Shown: positions 27,553 through 38,281, counted from the stretch's first letter. The stretch is DNA of 40,000 bases from Lysinibacillus timonensis (GCF_900291985.1 NZ_LT985980.1:2392001-2432000), one strand, 5' to 3'. Made by a program: numbers and translations. The notes: generated by a model from the letters alone, not told the origin.

Positions 27553-29943
27553 ATGGCGAATATCGAAACAATTACTGAAAAAACGATATTACAAGGAATC
27601 AAAGGCGGTTTTTCTATTAAAAAAATTAGCCTTATTATACATTTTTTCTTTTTTATGTTAGCTTTGTTTCTATCACAATCTATTATGTTTGAGGCTGCCG
27701 TTCCTTTCTTATTACCTTTATGGGCAATCATTAGACAACGGTATGAAAATGAAAAAGCCTATGTACTAATAGGGGGCTTAATAGGTGCAATTAGCTTAGG
27801 TCTTGGGCAAGCCCTAATTTTAATATTACAACTTGTGTTATATGAACTGGTTGTCCGTTTTCGTTATTGGAAGATACCGACAAGTTTAGCAGTAGCGTTT
27901 GCAATTCTAGTAGGGCAATTTGTATGGCAAACTACTATTCATTTTAGTTTTCCACCATTTATTATCCAACTTTACATTTACTATGAAGTAGTTTTAGCGT
28001 TCTTTATGACGATTTTTGTACAACTATTTTTTGTTCAACCACACCAATTTTGGACAAAAAGTTGGAATTATGAACGTGTGGGTGCAGGATTAGTCATTTT
28101 GGCTATGGCCTTAACAGGAATGAATTCAATTGTCGTATCGTATTTTGGATTATCACCTTTTGTACTACATTTGGCTATTTGTATTGCAGCCTATGCAGGT
28201 GGGGTTCCCATTTCGTCAATGATTGCTATCATCGTAGGATCTTTAGTAGGTGTCTCTGAATTATCTTTTACAGGAATGATTGCCGTTTATGGTTTAACGG
28301 GTGTTGTAGCGGGGTTATTTACTGCATTAGGAAGAGCAGGAGTCGTGATTGGTAGTATAATCCCGAGTGTGTTTTTTTTCTTTTACGATGCTACATTACC
28401 ATTAGATACAGTGTATTTCGTTTCAATATTAGTTGCTGGAATTGCATTTTTTGCAATCCCACAAAGTGTGTTTACATTTTTACAAAATATTATTCACCCA
28501 AAACGCGATGAAGTACTATTGCAACGCCAGCAGTGGTTAACAGAAAATACCCAAGCAAAACTAGAGACATTTCAAAAATTTGTTGTCTTTATGAAAGAGC
28601 TAGTGTTTGATCGGTTTACTTCAACCGAAACAGTAAGTAATGTGAGGAAGATTGAACCTTGCACAACTTGTATGAGCTGCTTCCGTTATGAGCGTTGTTG
28701 GGGTAAAAATGATAATGGAATGAGCGAGAATATTGAAAACTGGTTTGTGGCAAAATCAGGAGTAAAACAAGCAGAACAAACAATTGCAGAGGAGAAAATA
28801 AAGCAAAAATGTGTGAAATCTGCAAAGTTAATCGAAGAACTTGATTACCAACTCTATAATGATAAAATGAACGGTCAATTTTATCATGGAAAGAAAATGA
28901 TTGCATTACAGTTAAAGGATCTAAGTAATCACTTAAATGGATTAATGAATGAAATGGGCAATGAAACACTATCCTTTAAAACAATTGAGGATGAATTGTA
29001 CCACTACTTTACACAAGCACAAGTACAATGCTTCCAGATAGATGTTCTTAATAACACAATAGGGGAAAGAGTCGTCATTTGTTCGATTGCTAAAAAGCAT
29101 AATAGCCTGGAAGAACAGCATTTATTGTGCGAACGAATTTTATTACCAATTCTTTACGAAGTTTTTTCAGAACCATTCCAAGTAGAAAAAATATTAGACC
29201 AAAAACAACCATTTGCTCATTTGCAAATTAGATTCAGGTCTGCGGTTCGTTATGAAATGGAGTATGATATATATTGCAAGGCTAAAAACTGGGTTTCAGG
29301 AGATACTCATGCAATTTTCCATATCCATCCTGGTTTAGTAGCTATTATGTTATCGGATGGGATGGGCCAAAGTAGGGAGGCCCAACGAGAAAGTAGGCGT
29401 TTAGTGAGGTTAATGCGTGAGTGTTTAAGTTATAACATGAATCCTGAAACAGCAATGCATACGTTACATTATGTCATGTCGCTTAATCGAGAAGTTGATA
29501 TGTATGCAACGATTGATTTTGCTTTAGTCGATTTACAGAACGGAGAACTATGGTCTTGGAAAGCGGGTAGTATGTCGACTTATATTTTAAGAGGGGAACG
29601 TTTAATGAAGGTTGATGGAGCAGCGGCCCCTGTTGGATTTATGCCTGTCTTTACTATCGAAACAGAGAAAGTTAAATTATTAGCAAATGACTATGTTGTT
29701 ATGTTATCAGACGGGGTATTTTCTAGCGATTACGATTGGGATGAACAGGAACAGCATTTTGTTGAGATATTAAAAGAGAATATCGAAAATGGAATTCCAA
29801 TCGATATCATGCTATATGACTTAATGGAACGGTTCCAAGAAAACTATGATCTTGATGATGATTGTACTGTTATTTTATTCTCAGTTGGTCATGTTGTACC
29901 AAAGTGGTCAGTATTTAAACCGAATAAAAAAGTACTTTCTTAA
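27553..29943 (+). CDS. spoIIE: Stage II sporulation protein E (PP2C phosphatase)
   Basis: SpoIIE of 796 residues, the septum-bound phosphatase that dephosphorylates SpoIIAA and so activates SigF in the forespore; it also interacts with FtsZ. The N-terminal 330 residues contain about ten membrane helices. A central region includes a cysteine cluster (C-T-T-C-M-S-C-F, then R-C-W). The PP2C domain keeps its metal aspartates at D584 (S-G-D), D602 (S-D-G-M-G), D720 (S-D-G-V-F) and D769/D770; their spacing equals B. subtilis D610, D628, D746 and D795. The ATG at 27553 lies 9 bases after AAGGGG. A GTG at 27535 is upstream of that site and is rejected. Confidence 0.95.
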   Translation: MANIETITEKTILQGIKGGFSIKKISLIIHFFFFMLALFLSQSIMFEAAVPFLLPLWAIIRQRYENEKAYVLIGGLIGAISLGLGQALILILQLVLYELVVRFRYWKIPTSLAVAFAILVGQFVWQTTIHFSFPPFIIQLYIYYEVVLAFFMTIFVQLFFVQPHQFWTKSWNYERVGAGLVILAMALTGMNSIVVSYFGLSPFVLHLAICIAAYAGGVPISSMIAIIVGSLVGVSELSFTGMIAVYGLTGVVAGLFTALGRAGVVIGSIIPSVFFFFYDATLPLDTVYFVSILVAGIAFFAIPQSVFTFLQNIIHPKRDEVLLQRQQWLTENTQAKLETFQKFVVFMKELVFDRFTSTETVSNVRKIEPCTTCMSCFRYERCWGKNDNGMSENIENWFVAKSGVKQAEQTIAEEKIKQKCVKSAKLIEELDYQLYNDKMNGQFYHGKKMIALQLKDLSNHLNGLMNEMGNETLSFKTIEDELYHYFTQAQVQCFQIDVLNNTIGERVVICSIAKKHNSLEEQHLLCERILLPILYEVFSEPFQVEKILDQKQPFAHLQIRFRSAVRYEMEYDIYCKAKNWVSGDTHAIFHIHPGLVAIMLSDGMGQSREAQRESRRLVRLMRECLSYNMNPETAMHTLHYVMSLNREVDMYATIDFALVDLQNGELWSWKAGSMSTYILRGERLMKVDGAAAPVGFMPVFTIETEKVKLLANDYVVMLSDGVFSSDYDWDEQEQHFVEILKENIENGIPIDIMLYDLMERFQENYDLDDDCTVILFSVGHVVPKWSVFKPNKKVLS

Positions 29944-29968
29944 AGTTTATATTTAGTGAGGTGAGAAG

Positions 29969-31378
29969 ATGGTTTCATTTGAAAATAATGTACTCCAATT
30001 CATTAACGAACATGAATTAATCAATAAAGGCGACCGTCTTCTCATTGCTTGTTCAGGTGGCATTGATTCCATGGGATTATTACATTTTTTTTTAGAATGC
30101 GGTAAGACACTAGGAGTTCAAATCTTTGTAGCACATGTAGATCATATGTTAAGGGGAGAGGCTTCCGCAGAAGATCGACGGTTTGTTGAAGATTTTTGTA
30201 GGCAACACAATGTGGAAATATTTAGTACTGCAATTTCTATTCCGCAACTTTTAGATGATGAAGGGGGAAATTCTCAAGCGATTTGTCGGAGAGAACGATA
30301 TGCGTTTTTTTCTGAAATAATGGAAAAGTATTCGATTAATCATCTAGTAACAGCCCATCATGCAGATGATCAATTAGAATCATTGTTAATGTCCCTAACT
30401 AGAGCAGGATCGCTACTAGGTATGAAGGGTATGTATGCGAAAAGAGCGTTCTCAAATGGCACAATTATACGTCCATTTTTATCTGTTACTAAGGTTGAGA
30501 TTAAAAATTACCTCGAACAAAAAGGTGGAACTTATCGAGAAGACAGTAGTAACGAAAAGGATGACTATACAAGAAATCGATTTAGACATCATATCCTTCC
30601 TTTTTTGAAGCAAGAAAATAGAAACGTCTCAACCAATGCAGTAAAGTTTACGCATTATTTACAGGAAGATGATGATTACCTTTTTACATTGGCGAAGAAT
30701 CGGTTCTCAAGTTCAATAGAAAAACTATCAGATGGAGAATATCGACTTAATTTAGATGCTTTTGAAAGTGAACCATGTGCTTTACAAAGAAGACTCATTC
30801 TAATACTATTAAACTATATTTACCAAAAGTTACAATGGGCAAATAGTGATACATTACTGAAATCAATTCTACAGTTAAGCAAATCACGCGAAGGTAGTGC
30901 AACAATTCACTTACCCGAAGATTACGTAGCTATAAGAAGATATTCTGAAATTTTATTTTTCAAGAAAAAGACGAATGAAATCCCTTTAGAAAAGATACTA
31001 TATTTGAATGAGTGGTATGAACTGCAAAACCGTATTCGTATATACATAGGAGAAAACTCTAGTGTTATTGAACCGAGTAATTTAGTTAATTCTATGGAAT
31101 ATTATTTCAGTTCAAGTACATTTAAAGCTCCTTATCGAGTAAGGTCGAGGAGAGAGGGAGATCGGATTGCATTAAAAGGAATGTCACAATCTAAGCGATT
31201 GTCTCGCCTATTTATTGATGAAAAAATCCCTTTAAACGAGCGTGACAAATGGCCAATATTAGTTGACTCAAATGATGAGGTCATAGCCGTATTAGGTGTC
31301 AGAGTAAATAAAAATCTTTCTAAAATGGAACGCCCACAAGATGATATTAAAATTATTATCGAGTACAATATAAATTAA
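29969..31378 (+). CDS. tilS: tRNA(Ile)-lysidine synthase
   Basis: TilS of 469 residues modifies C34 of tRNA-Ile(CAU) to lysidine, changing its identity from Met to Ile; it is essential in most bacteria. The PP-loop ATPase motif is S29-G-G-I-D-S34 near the N-terminus. Family motifs H-V-D-H-M-L-R, C-R-R-E-R-Y and A-H-H-A-D-D-Q-L-E follow, then the linker and the C-terminal TilS domain with R-S-R-R-E-G-D-R and K-R-L-S-R-L-F-I-D. The ATG follows GTGAGGTGAG, 25 bases after spoIIE. In B. subtilis yabS and yabT lie between these genes; both are absent here. Confidence 0.96.
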   Translation: MVSFENNVLQFINEHELINKGDRLLIACSGGIDSMGLLHFFLECGKTLGVQIFVAHVDHMLRGEASAEDRRFVEDFCRQHNVEIFSTAISIPQLLDDEGGNSQAICRRERYAFFSEIMEKYSINHLVTAHHADDQLESLLMSLTRAGSLLGMKGMYAKRAFSNGTIIRPFLSVTKVEIKNYLEQKGGTYREDSSNEKDDYTRNRFRHHILPFLKQENRNVSTNAVKFTHYLQEDDDYLFTLAKNRFSSSIEKLSDGEYRLNLDAFESEPCALQRRLILILLNYIYQKLQWANSDTLLKSILQLSKSREGSATIHLPEDYVAIRRYSEILFFKKKTNEIPLEKILYLNEWYELQNRIRIYIGENSSVIEPSNLVNSMEYYFSSSTFKAPYRVRSRREGDRIALKGMSQSKRLSRLFIDEKIPLNERDKWPILVDSNDEVIAVLGVRVNKNLSKMERPQDDIKIIIEYNIN

Positions 31379-31517
31379 GAAACTTCTTTATAAAAATAAA
31401 TGTATTTTTAAAATTGAAGTATTCTAAATCATGCACAAAATGACTAAATAGTTTATTATGTACTTAAAAATTTGTATGTAATTATGGTTTTTGATTGAAC
31501 TTACAGGAGGAACTTAA

Positions 31518-32060
31518 ATGATTCAGCAAGACATAGAAAAGGTACTAATTTCAGAGGAACAGATTCAAGAAAGAATTAAAGAAATTGGTGCACAATTGAC
31601 AGAACAATACAAAGATCAATTTCCACTAGCAATCGGCGTATTAAAAGGTGCTACACCTTTTATGACAGATTTAATGAAACGATTTGATTCATATATAGAA
31701 ATTGACTTCATGGATGTTTCTAGTTATGGTAATGCAACAGTTTCTTCTGGGGAAGTTAAAATTTTGAAAGATTTAAATACAAGTGTAGAGGGTCGAGATG
31801 TCATTATTATCGAAGACATTATCGATAGTGGTTTAACGTTAAGCTATTTAGTAGATTTGTTCAAATATCGTAAAGCGAAATCGATTAATATCGTCACGCT
31901 TTTAGATAAACCATCAGGTCGCAAGGTAGATTTGAAAGCAAATATTGTTGGCTTTGAAGTACCAGATGGATTCGTAGTAGGTTATGGATTAGATTACGCA
32001 GAAAAGTATAGAAATCTTCCTTATATCGGTATATTAAAACGAGAAGTTTACTCATTTTAG
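31518..32060 (+). CDS. hpt: Hypoxanthine phosphoribosyltransferase
   Basis: HprT of 180 residues salvages hypoxanthine and guanine to IMP and GMP using PRPP. The PRPP-binding motif V-I-I-I-E99-D100-I-I-D-S-G-L-T-L is intact, as are L-K-G-A, the flexible-loop S-Y-G-N and the C-terminal [15 protein letters not shown] precedes the ATG. In B. subtilis TilS and HprT cooperate to regulate ftsH, and the tilS-hpt-ftsH order is kept here. No clear promoter stands out in the 139-bp gap from tilS. Confidence 0.97.
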   Translation: MIQQDIEKVLISEEQIQERIKEIGAQLTEQYKDQFPLAIGVLKGATPFMTDLMKRFDSYIEIDFMDVSSYGNATVSSGEVKILKDLNTSVEGRDVIIIEDIIDSGLTLSYLVDLFKYRKAKSINIVTLLDKPSGRKVDLKANIVGFEVPDGFVVGYGLDYAEKYRNLPYIGILKREVYSF

Positions 32061-32190
32061 TCGAATCATGTAAATATTTCTACAATTTTTTTAAAATGAT
32101 TTTTAATTGATGCTTTTCGCTGTATGAAAAAATAATGGTATGTTAAGATTTTACTTATAGTTTTTCTGTTATGTTGTGAGGAGGCTGGGG

Positions 32191-34260
32191 ATGAATCGAA
32201 TATTTCGATACACCATATTTTATTTACTAATTTTTCTCGTAATAATCGGTATTTTTGGAACTTTTAATGGAGGAAGAGCTCCATCAGATGAGTTATCCTA
32301 TCATGAGTTTTTGAATGCGTTAGAAACGGGTAAAATTACGGAAGCAACAATCCAACCGGATAATGGTGTTTATGTAGTTCAAGGAAAGCTTGCAGGTTAT
32401 GAAGAAGGAAAAACATTTACTGTTAACTTCCCAATGGATAACCAAGGAATACAAGATAAGATTAATGATGCGAGAGAAAACAATCCGAAAATTGAGTGGC
32501 TACAAGCCCCTGAAACAAGTGGCTGGGTCCAATTCTTTACAGGGATTATACCTTTCATCATTATAATCATTTTATTCTTCTTCCTATTGAGTCAATCTCA
32601 AGGCGGCGGAAATAAAGTGATGAATTTTGGTAAAAGTAAAGCTAAATTATATGATTCAGAAAAGAAAAAAGTACGATTCAATGACGTAGCAGGTGCAGAT
32701 GAAGAAAAAGCTGAACTTGTAGAAGTTGTTGATTTCTTAAAAGACCATCGTAAATTTACTGAGATGGGAGCTCGTATTCCAAAAGGTATTTTACTAGTCG
32801 GTCCCCCAGGGACAGGTAAAACTTTACTTGCACGTGCAGTTGCAGGTGAAGCTGGTGTTCCGTTCTTCTCAATTTCAGGTTCTGACTTCGTAGAAATGTT
32901 CGTCGGTGTCGGTGCTAGTCGTGTACGTGATTTATTCGAAAATGCAAAGAAGAATGCTCCATGTATTATCTTTATCGATGAGATTGATGCAGTAGGTCGT
33001 CAACGTGGTGCAGGACTAGGTGGCGGTCACGATGAACGTGAACAAACACTTAACCAGTTACTTGTAGAAATGGATGGTTTCGGTGTTAATGAAGGAATTA
33101 TCATTATTGCTGCGACTAACCGTCCAGACATTTTAGACCCAGCATTACTACGACCAGGTCGTTTTGATCGTCAAATTACAGTAGGCCGTCCGGATGTTAA
33201 GGGCCGTGAAGCTATTCTTAAAGTACATGCACGTAATAAGCCATTACGAGACGATGTAGATTTGAAAGCGATTGCTTCTCGTACACCAGGATTTTCAGGT
33301 GCTGACTTAGAAAATTTATTAAACGAGGCTGCCTTAGTTGCAACGCGTCGAAATAAAAAGAAAATTGATATGTCTGATATTGATGAAGCAACAGACCGCG
33401 TAATTGCAGGTCCTGCTAAGTCAAGTAGAGTTATTTCAGAAAAAGAACGTAAAATTGTTGCATTCCATGAGGCTGGTCACGTTGTTGTTGGTTTAACACT
33501 TGATCAAGCTGAAAAAGTACACAAAGTAACAATTGTTCCTCGTGGTCAAGCGGGTGGTTATGCAGTTATGTTACCTAAAGAGGATCGTTATTTTATGACA
33601 AAACCTGAACTATTAGATAAAATTGCAGGTTTACTTGGTGGGCGAGTGGCTGAGGATATTACTTTTGGCGAAGTATCAACAGGTGCACATAATGACTTCC
33701 AAAGAGCTACAAGCATTGCCCGTTCAATGGTAACTGAGTATGGTATGAGTGATAAACTAGGACCAATGCAGTTCGGAAGTAGCCAAGGTGGTAACGTATT
33801 TTTAGGTAGAGACTTTAACTCTGAACAAAACTATTCAGATTCAATTGCTTATGAAATTGACAAAGAAATGCAATCAATTATTGTCGATCAATATGAGCGT
33901 ACTAAGCAAATTCTCACAGAAAAACGTGATCTATTAACATTGATTGCAGAAACGTTACTAGAAGTTGAAACGTTAGATGCTCAGCAAATTGAACACTTAA
34001 GAGATCATGGTAAACTACCTGAGCGTGTCGACTATTCGAAAGCTGAAGAATCAGAAGAGGCGAAAGCTGAATCCGAATCACAAGTGACTGAAGCTTTAGA
34101 ATCTAGTTCCAGCTCTACTGTAGTAGAAACAACTGGTTCTGCTAAGTTGGAAAATGAAATTGTTGGCCGTAATGCAGATCCAACAACATCAGATTTGCCA
34201 AGGGAAAATAGAACAACAGATACAGGTAATAAAGGTATTCACGACGATACGAATAAATAA
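32191..34260 (+). CDS. ftsH: ATP-dependent zinc metalloprotease FtsH
   Basis: FtsH of 689 residues, a hexameric membrane AAA+ protease that degrades membrane proteins and regulators, including the sporulation inhibitor Spo0E in B. subtilis. Two membrane segments (about 7-25 and 113-133) flank an extracytoplasmic domain. The AAA module has Walker A G-P-P-G-T-G-K-T at 204-211, I-F-I-D-E-I-D and R-P-G-R-F-D-R. The zinc site is H426-E-A-G-H430. Beyond about residue 611 there is a long polar tail rich in Glu and Ser, making the protein about 50 residues longer than B. subtilis FtsH. The ATG follows GAGGAGG; a GTG five codons upstream overlaps it. Confidence 0.97.
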   Translation: MNRIFRYTIFYLLIFLVIIGIFGTFNGGRAPSDELSYHEFLNALETGKITEATIQPDNGVYVVQGKLAGYEEGKTFTVNFPMDNQGIQDKINDARENNPKIEWLQAPETSGWVQFFTGIIPFIIIIILFFFLLSQSQGGGNKVMNFGKSKAKLYDSEKKKVRFNDVAGADEEKAELVEVVDFLKDHRKFTEMGARIPKGILLVGPPGTGKTLLARAVAGEAGVPFFSISGSDFVEMFVGVGASRVRDLFENAKKNAPCIIFIDEIDAVGRQRGAGLGGGHDEREQTLNQLLVEMDGFGVNEGIIIIAATNRPDILDPALLRPGRFDRQITVGRPDVKGREAILKVHARNKPLRDDVDLKAIASRTPGFSGADLENLLNEAALVATRRNKKKIDMSDIDEATDRVIAGPAKSSRVISEKERKIVAFHEAGHVVVGLTLDQAEKVHKVTIVPRGQAGGYAVMLPKEDRYFMTKPELLDKIAGLLGGRVAEDITFGEVSTGAHNDFQRATSIARSMVTEYGMSDKLGPMQFGSSQGGNVFLGRDFNSEQNYSDSIAYEIDKEMQSIIVDQYERTKQILTEKRDLLTLIAETLLEVETLDAQQIEHLRDHGKLPERVDYSKAEESEEAKAESESQVTEALESSSSSTVVETTGSAKLENEIVGRNADPTTSDLPRENRTTDTGNKGIHDDTNK

Positions 34261-34265
34261 TTTCA

Positions 34266-34309
34266 AACTGATTGTCTATGTTATTTACTATAGACAGTCA
34301 GTTTTTTTT
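34266..34309 (+). terminator. Terminator after ftsH
   Basis: A 14-bp stem, AACTGATTGTCTAT with ATAGACAGTCAGTT (one T-G pair), has a 10-base loop and eight T. Confidence 0.92.
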
Positions 34310-34466
34310 GAGTATAAAGAGCATTTTATTGCTTATGTATCCATAGTAATAGTTTAAATAGTCTGTCAACAGTTGATTAAAGGCTTAAAATATCCAAATA
34401 GTTAGCATCTATGGTAAGATTTCAACAAAGGATTTCATTGGAAAAAGATGATGGATGTGAATGTAA

Positions 34467-35234
34467 ATGATTCTAGTGTTAGATGCTGGGAATTCAACGA
34501 TTGATATTGGTTTATATAGGAAAGAACAACTCTTATATCACTGGCGTATGGAGACTAATCCTCATAAAACAGAAGATGAATACGCAATGCAGTTGAAGTT
34601 ATTTTTTTTGCATGAAGACATAAAATTTGAGGCAATCGAAGGCGTGATTATTTCCTCAGTTGTACCACCTATTATGTATTCTTTAGAGGAGATGTGCCGA
34701 AAATACTTTAAGGTAAATCCATTAGTAGTTGGTCCTGGTATCAAAACTGGGTTAAATATTAAATATGAAAACCCAAGGCAAATAGGATCTGATCGAATTG
34801 TTAGTGCAGTAGCTGCAATATCAGAATACGGTGGTAAACCACTAATCGTAGTCGATTTTGGTACTGCAATAACCTATTGTTACATCGATGAAAAAAGTAA
34901 CTATATCGGAGGAGCTATTGCGCCGGGAATAACCATTTCAGTTGAAGCATTATTTACAGAAGCATCAAAATTGCCGCGTATCGAAATAATGAAACCTTCA
35001 AATGTTATAGGTAAGAATACAGTAGCTGCAATACAATCTGGTATATTCTATGGATTTTTAGGACAAGTAGAAGGAATTGTCAGCCGTATGAAAGAGTTGA
35101 GTAAAGAAGAACCATTTGTAATAGCAACAGGTGGGTTCGCAAATTTATTTGGATATGAATCTAAAATCATTGATGTTGTAGACCCGTTATTGACATTAAA
35201 AGGTCTTTACATCATTTATAAAAGAAATCTATAG
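34467..35234 (+). CDS. coaX: Type III pantothenate kinase
   Basis: CoaX of 255 residues catalyses the first step of coenzyme A synthesis; type III enzymes need a monovalent cation and are not inhibited by CoA. Family motifs are [19 protein letters not shown] and V-V-D-F-G-T-A-I-T. The N-terminal phosphate motif reads D6-A-G-N-S-T, slightly unlike the usual D-x-G-N-T-x-T. The ribosome-binding site before the ATG is weak (GGATGTG). An extended -10-like TGGTAAGAT lies at about 34412-34420 with no clear -35. hslO follows after 16 bases, starting an operon. Confidence 0.93.
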   Translation: MILVLDAGNSTIDIGLYRKEQLLYHWRMETNPHKTEDEYAMQLKLFFLHEDIKFEAIEGVIISSVVPPIMYSLEEMCRKYFKVNPLVVGPGIKTGLNIKYENPRQIGSDRIVSAVAAISEYGGKPLIVVDFGTAITYCYIDEKSNYIGGAIAPGITISVEALFTEASKLPRIEIMKPSNVIGKNTVAAIQSGIFYGFLGQVEGIVSRMKELSKEEPFVIATGGFANLFGYESKIIDVVDPLLTLKGLYIIYKRNL

Positions 35235-35250
35235 AAATGAGGAATTCAAC

Positions 35251-36135
35251 GTGAGTGATTACTTAGTTAGAGCATTAGCATTTGATGGCAATGTGCGTGC
35301 ATTTGCCGCTCGTACAACTGAAACTGTAGGAGAGGCACAAAGACGTCATAATACATGGCCAACTGCTACAGCTGCTCTTGGACGTACTATTACTGCAGGG
35401 GTTATTATGGGTGCTATGTTAAAAGGTGAAGACAAACTAACAGTAAAAATTGAAGGAAATGGTCCTACCGGTCCCATAATTGTTGATTCAAATGCAAAAG
35501 GTGAAGTGAGAGGTTTTGTAACAAATCCTCAAGTTCACTTTGATCTTAATAGTGTAGGGAAATTGGATGTTCGTCGTGCTGTGGGAACTGAAGGTGCAGT
35601 CACAGTTGTAAAAGATTTAGGATTACGTGACATGTTTTCTGGACAAACGCCGATTGTCTCAGGAGAAATTGCAGAAGATTTTACATATTATTTTGCAGTG
35701 TCTGAACAAGTACCATCTTCTGTAGGCTTAGGTGTTTTAGTAAACCCAGATAATACAGTATTAGCTTCAGGAGGCTTCATTGTACAGTTATTGCCTGGTT
35801 GCGATGAAGAAACAATCACTAAGATAGAAAAGCATCTATCTAATATCGAGCCAGTGTCAAAAATGATTGAAAAAGGTTATACGCCTGAAGAAATTTTAGA
35901 GGCAGTACTAGGTGGGGGTAATGTCAAAATATTAGACACATTACCGGTTTCATTCAAATGTCAATGTTCAAAGGAACGGTTTGGAGCAGCAATTATGAGT
36001 TTGGGTGTAGGGGAAATTCAAGAAATGATTGATGAAGACGGTGGAGCTGAAGCACAATGTCATTTCTGTCTTGAAAAATATAACTACGATAAAGCCGAAT
36101 TAAAAGGTTTCATCGATGAAATCAAGGAACAATAA
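35251..36135 (+). CDS. hslO: Redox-regulated chaperone Hsp33
   Basis: HslO (Hsp33, YacC) of 294 residues, a holdase chaperone activated by oxidation with unfolding. The C-terminal zinc switch is complete: C237-x-C239 and C270-x2-C273. The N-terminal domain has the conserved G-R-T-I-T-A-G and G-P-I-I-V-D. The start is a GTG with GAGGAA upstream. The end overlaps the start of the downstream PPIase-like gene by 20 bases, so the two are translationally coupled. Confidence 0.96.
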   Translation: MSDYLVRALAFDGNVRAFAARTTETVGEAQRRHNTWPTATAALGRTITAGVIMGAMLKGEDKLTVKIEGNGPTGPIIVDSNAKGEVRGFVTNPQVHFDLNSVGKLDVRRAVGTEGAVTVVKDLGLRDMFSGQTPIVSGEIAEDFTYYFAVSEQVPSSVGLGVLVNPDNTVLASGGFIVQLLPGCDEETITKIEKHLSNIEPVSKMIEKGYTPEEILEAVLGGGNVKILDTLPVSFKCQCSKERFGAAIMSLGVGEIQEMIDEDGGAEAQCHFCLEKYNYDKAELKGFIDEIKEQ

Positions 36136-37084
36136 TTTAAAACAAGAGATACATCATAGAACTACATCATCATTAACTAACAATACCCCCCTATCCAAAC
36201 GCCGATTAAAAACAAAACCTGTATTAATGCTAATTACAATATTATTTCTTGGAAATATACTATGGTTTTCCTTATGGTTGCTAAACTTAAATGGAGGAAA
36301 TGGTGGCGACGAAACAGTCGCTACCGTTGATGGTGAGACAATTACACGCCAAGAATGGATTTCCGCTATGGAAAACCTTTATGGTAAAGAGACACTTCAA
36401 TCCATAGTAAATGAAAAGGTAATGGAAAAAGCTGCAGAAAAGTACGATATAAAAGTTTCAGAGGAAGAAATCAATTTAGAACTATCGCTGATTCGGTCAG
36501 CGCAGGATGGAACAACCCAATCATTAGAATTACTCAAGGAGCAAGATCTCCGTCAAAGGATTAAGGAGCAGCTTATTTTTGAGAAAGTGTTAACAAAGGA
36601 TATTCTTATTGAAGAGACTAAAATATCAGAGTACTACGAAAAAAACGGTAATTTATTTAATATACCAACAACTTACCGGACAAGCATTATTGTGGTCAAA
36701 ACCCTAGAAGAAGCAGAAACCGTAAAACAAGAGTTGAAGAATGGGTCGGAGTTTGCGGCATTAGCAAGAGAAAAATCTACAGATATAGTCTCTGCTAGTT
36801 TAGGTGGAACAATAGGGTATATTACATCAACCCAAACAAATATCGATCCAGCAATTTTAGGAGTAGTCCAAGCTTTGAACAAAGGTGAAATGAGCGAACC
36901 ATTTACATTAAAGGATGGACAGTATGCAATTGTACATGTCAGTGAGATAAATGAAAGTAAATCTTTTACATACGAAGAGGTTAAAGATTATATAAAAAGA
37001 GAATTAGCTCTAGATCAATTACCATCAACTGTCACACCAGAATCATTTTGGAGCGAATTTAACGCCCGTTCTTTTTTTGAGTAA
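36116..37084 (+). CDS. yacD: YacD-like membrane-anchored parvulin-family protein
   Basis: Protein of 322 residues with a polar, basic N-terminal tail of about 35 residues, a signal anchor at about 36-58, a SurA/PrsA-like helical N-domain (T-I-T-R-Q-E-W, E-E-E-I-N), and a rotamase-type domain at about 180-280 ([19 protein letters not shown]). It matches B. subtilis YacD, a PrsA relative thought to assist folding outside the membrane. The usual rotamase histidine near the domain start (R-H-I-V in YacD) reads S-I-I-V here, so isomerase activity is doubtful. The ATG inside hslO is the only plausible start that includes the whole anchor. Confidence 0.86.
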   Translation: MKSRNNNLKQEIHHRTTSSLTNNTPLSKRRLKTKPVLMLITILFLGNILWFSLWLLNLNGGNGGDETVATVDGETITRQEWISAMENLYGKETLQSIVNEKVMEKAAEKYDIKVSEEEINLELSLIRSAQDGTTQSLELLKEQDLRQRIKEQLIFEKVLTKDILIEETKISEYYEKNGNLFNIPTTYRTSIIVVKTLEEAETVKQELKNGSEFAALAREKSTDIVSASLGGTIGYITSTQTNIDPAILGVVQALNKGEMSEPFTLKDGQYAIVHVSEINESKSFTYEEVKDYIKRELALDQLPSTVTPESFWSEFNARSFFE

Positions 37085-37127
37085 ATTTATTTGGGTAAAA
37101 ATTTACAATTATTTGTAGTTCTCCTAA

Positions 37128-37156
37128 TTGACATTAAATTATGAAATTGGTAATAT
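37128..37156 (+). promoter_or_regulatory. SigA promoter of cysK
   Basis: TTGACA (37128-37133), a 17-bp spacer and TAATAT (37151-37156). Confidence 0.78.
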
Positions 37157-37172
37157 ACAAATAAGGTAAAAC

Positions 37173-37194
37173 ATATAAATTTAGTAGGAATTTA
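37173..37194 (+). promoter_or_regulatory. Possible CymR operator in the cysK leader
   Basis: ATATAAATTTAGTAGGAATT, just downstream of the predicted start, has the AT-rich-plus-GGAATT look of CymR sites that repress cysteine genes in B. subtilis and S. aureus. I recall the consensus only in outline. Confidence 0.3.
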
Positions 37195-37212
37195 AAAAAT
37201 GGGGGGAAAATT

Positions 37213-38142
37213 ATGAGCAAATTAGCGAATTCAATAACAGAATTAGTAGGTCAAACACCAATCGTTAAGCTTAAACATGCAACAACTGAAAATGAAGGTA
37301 CAGTATATGTAAAATTGGAATTCTTCAACCCGGGTAGCTCTGTAAAAGATCGCATTGCACTTGCAATGATTGAAGCTGCTGAAAGAGATGGAATATTAAA
37401 ACCAGGTGGTACAATTATTGAACCTACGTCTGGTAATACTGGTATTGGTCTTGCAATGATTGCTGCTGCAAAAGGTTACCGTGCTATTTTAGTAATGCCT
37501 GAAACAATGAGTTTAGAGCGCCGTAAATTATTACGTGCATATGGTGCAGAACTAGTATTAACACCAGGCCCTGAAGGTATGAAGGGTGCTATATCAAAAG
37601 CAAAAGAGTTAGCTGAAGAAAACGGATACTTCTTACCGCAACAATTTGAAAACCCAGCAAATGCTGAGGTACACAGATTAACAACTGGACCAGAAATCGT
37701 AAAAGCATTCGAAGATGTTAAGCTTGATGCTTTTGTTGCTGGTATTGGTACAGGTGGCACAATTACAGGTGCGGGCCAAGTATTAAAAGAAAAATATCCT
37801 GAAATTGAAATCATTGCAGTTGAACCAAAAGACTCTCCTGTATTATCAGAAGGTCGATCTGGTTCACATAAAATTCAAGGAATTGGAGCAGGTTTTGTAC
37901 CTAGTGTTTTAGATACTGACGTTTATACATCCATTTTCACAGTAGATAATGACACTGCATTTGAAGTGGCTCGTAAAACTGGACGAGAAGAAGGTATCTT
38001 GGTAGGTATATCTTCAGGTGCAGCAATCCATGCAGCTATTGAAACTGCAAAACGCCTTGGCAAAGGTTCAAATGTATTAGCGATTGTGCCATCTAACGGG
38101 GAACGTTATTTATCAACAGCTTTATATCAATTTGAAGACTAA
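37213..38142 (+). CDS. cysK: Cysteine synthase A (O-acetylserine sulfhydrylase)
   Basis: CysK of 309 residues makes cysteine from O-acetylserine and sulfide with PLP. The Schiff-base lysine is K45 in G-S-S-V-K-D-R. The substrate loop T-S-G-N-T-G, the phosphate-binding G-T-G-G-T-I-T-G and the C-terminal S-S-G-A-A are all present. A GGGGGG ribosome-binding site precedes the ATG. Its own promoter and terminator make it a single-gene transcript. In B. subtilis pabB and pabA come next; here pabC follows directly. Confidence 0.97.
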   Translation: MSKLANSITELVGQTPIVKLKHATTENEGTVYVKLEFFNPGSSVKDRIALAMIEAAERDGILKPGGTIIEPTSGNTGIGLAMIAAAKGYRAILVMPETMSLERRKLLRAYGAELVLTPGPEGMKGAISKAKELAEENGYFLPQQFENPANAEVHRLTTGPEIVKAFEDVKLDAFVAGIGTGGTITGAGQVLKEKYPEIEIIAVEPKDSPVLSEGRSGSHKIQGIGAGFVPSVLDTDVYTSIFTVDNDTAFEVARKTGREEGILVGISSGAAIHAAIETAKRLGKGSNVLAIVPSNGERYLSTALYQFED

Positions 38143-38154
38143 CTTTAAGATATT

Positions 38155-38191
38155 AAAGGCAAAATCCTTCTTTGAGGGGTTTTGTCTTTTT
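38155..38191 (+). terminator. Terminator after cysK
   Basis: AAAGGCAAAATCC pairs with GGGGTTTTGTCTTT (with G-U pairs), then TTTTT. Confidence 0.82.
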
Positions 38192-38281
38192 ATTCGTTTA
38201 AGCATGTATGTAATATTGTTCTAAGACTTTTTCTTGTGCTAATTTCTAATTAGGATGTCATTATATTAAGGAGGCTAGTAA

